From positions 7,750,001-7,814,000 of the forward strand of contig JACDQD010000004.1 in the NCBI GenBank assembly GCA_019843655.1: a DNA stretch of 64,000 nt, given 5' to 3'. Position 1 is the stretch's first letter. Every line of letters begins with the position of its first letter. Shown in pieces: positions 62,901 through 64,000 of the stretch. The notes below the pieces were generated by a model. The model was not told the DNA's origin and made no database searches. It saw only the letters and a program-made list of their open reading frames with translations. The position numbers and the translations under genes were made by a program. This DNA comes from Lethocerus indicus (taxonomy: Eukaryota > Arthropoda > Insecta > Hemiptera > Belostomatidae).

Positions 62901-64000
62901 GGGAATAGTTCATTGGTTTGGATAAGACTAATTTAACGATGTCCAAATTCCGGTTGACAAAACGTGGAAATCAAATTCTCTTAAAATATAAAGAATTCTG
63001 TGTAAATTAATATATAATAGAAGAAAAAAGAACACAAGGCGAAAAACTGAATAATTTTATTTGATGATTATTTTCCTCATTCTTTCTTCATTATTTGTAT
63101 TTCTCGTGGCGTTGTTTTCTTCATGCTATAATTTAGTGAGATTTAGATAAAAATTACTAATATTCCGGTAAATCAAATAAAAAGTGGAGGAAAAATGGAA
63201 AGAATTGTACGATAATAACATTTACAAATATGAAAATGTAAATGTTATTTATTTCTGTACTTCCGTTATAAGTGATTTTATTATTTACAATATTTCGCAT
63301 TCAACACCAACAAAATAATACATTAAGAAGGGACCGTACTGCTCCCAGTAGTAGACCAAAAATTACACGCACTGGTACTGAATACATTGGCTACCCTTTA
63401 ATTATAAGGATTACGGCGCTGATACTAGACCCGCACAACTCTCCGGTCTTGTTGGTTAGCAGCAACGTGAGCCGTGTAAAACGTGGATTAAATCTTTTAT
63501 CTGCTATGAACATCCACACACGATTAAACTATTTCTATTTATTATTTATAGTATTTTTATTTTTAAACTTTAGCTGCACAAAACATGATATAATTATGAT
63601 TTAACATGTAGGTGCAATATTATTTCCTGACTTGAACATTTCACAAATGTTACATACTAATGACTGTTCTATACAAATAATTTTGTACGTTCCAAAATTA
63701 TTACAGAACTTGTTTCAAGAGTGAAATTGAATGGCGAAGCGTCTTAAAATATCCTTATCCGGGTCTCGTTCGTGAACACCGACTTTTCCAGGAAGACATT
63801 ATTCTCTTTTATAACTAACAAAGGAACTTTTATCCCGGTTTTAAACATTTCATGGTGTCGATCCCCATTTTTAATAATAATCCTTGTAAAAAAAAGGAAG
63901 TGTAGCGTCAAGAAAAGTTTGACAAACTACTCTTTTTTCATCTTTCAGAAGTTTGATGAGTTTCGGACCCGGAGTTCAAATGTTATTAAGGGAGAGACAC
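62901..64000. other. AT-rich end of the window
   Basis: AT-rich with no supported gene. A 110-codon plus frame (63272-63604) ends in a Leu/Phe-rich low-complexity tail and has no motif. I see no repeats or RNA genes here. Confidence 0.6.

Noticed and set aside
1..64000. CRISPR arrays, bacterial operons, ribosome binding sites, insertion sequences
   Set aside because: No regularly spaced identical repeats, no ordered genes and no transposase-like frame. The texture is eukaryotic nuclear DNA.
1..64000. Conserved animal microRNAs and tRNA genes
   Set aside because: I looked for well-known mature sequences I could recall (for example let-7, mir-10, iab-4, mir-279, mir-7) and for B-box words on both strands. 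Partial matches such as 2695-2715 and 49484-49494 fail after a few bases, and no B box sits in a T-arm that pairs.

Overview
This window looks like non-coding DNA from a eukaryotic nuclear genome. I could not support a single protein-coding gene, tRNA, rRNA or recognisable mobile element in it. The base composition is AT-rich with long homopolymer and AT tracts. It carries eukaryote-type microsatellites: (TA)n, (AT)n, (CA)n, (GAG)n and (AGA)n. Open frames are short, unordered and overlap on both strands, and no operon-like structure is visible. CG dinucleotides are plentiful in the GC-rich parts, so strong CpG depletion of the vertebrate type is not apparent by eye. An invertebrate, perhaps an arthropod, is my best guess from texture alone. 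I recognised no sequence that fixes the taxon.

The layout is a mosaic. Long AT-rich stretches alternate, roughly every one to two kilobases, with GC-rich islands of about 150 to 600 bases. Clear islands lie near 480-830, 3640-3960, 4620-5050, 7890-8100, 12400-12780, 13380-13900, 14660-15040, 16100-16330, 20880-21140, 24470-24980, 26090-26400, 27960-28270, 28870-29250, 33190-33540, 34060-34520, 36100-36400, 36810-37200, 40170-40620, 40980-41450, 44580-45070, 47600-47950, 49200-49490, 50110-50660, 51220-51660, 54690-54800, 55400-55900, 58660-59360, 60420-60680, 61110-61400 and 62450-62890. Most of the longer open frames fall in these islands and are usually open on both strands at once. That is what low stop-codon density in GC-rich DNA gives, so I do not call them genes. 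The islands could be conserved cis-regulatory elements in a gene desert or a giant intron, but only cross-species alignment can show this.

Supported local features are: a pair of diverged direct repeats about 935 bases apart (44775-44874 and 45711-45804) sharing a 42-base core with three differences, all transitions; a (TA)23 tract closed by inverted flanks into a 58-base perfect palindrome (22325-22382); an (AT)n tract at 32175-32225; a (CA)17 tract at 28373-28406; a CCCCAG-type minisatellite at 48518-48588; several guanine-quadruplex-type motifs; two homotypic clusters of AT-rich homeodomain-type words (291-341 and 8510-8539); and several short strong hairpins.

Three open frames are longer or better started than most: 31820-32446 minus, 40705-41457 plus and 4804-5172 minus. 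None has a recognisable domain. I found no convincing new biological system. The repeat pair and the GC-island pattern are the best leads.
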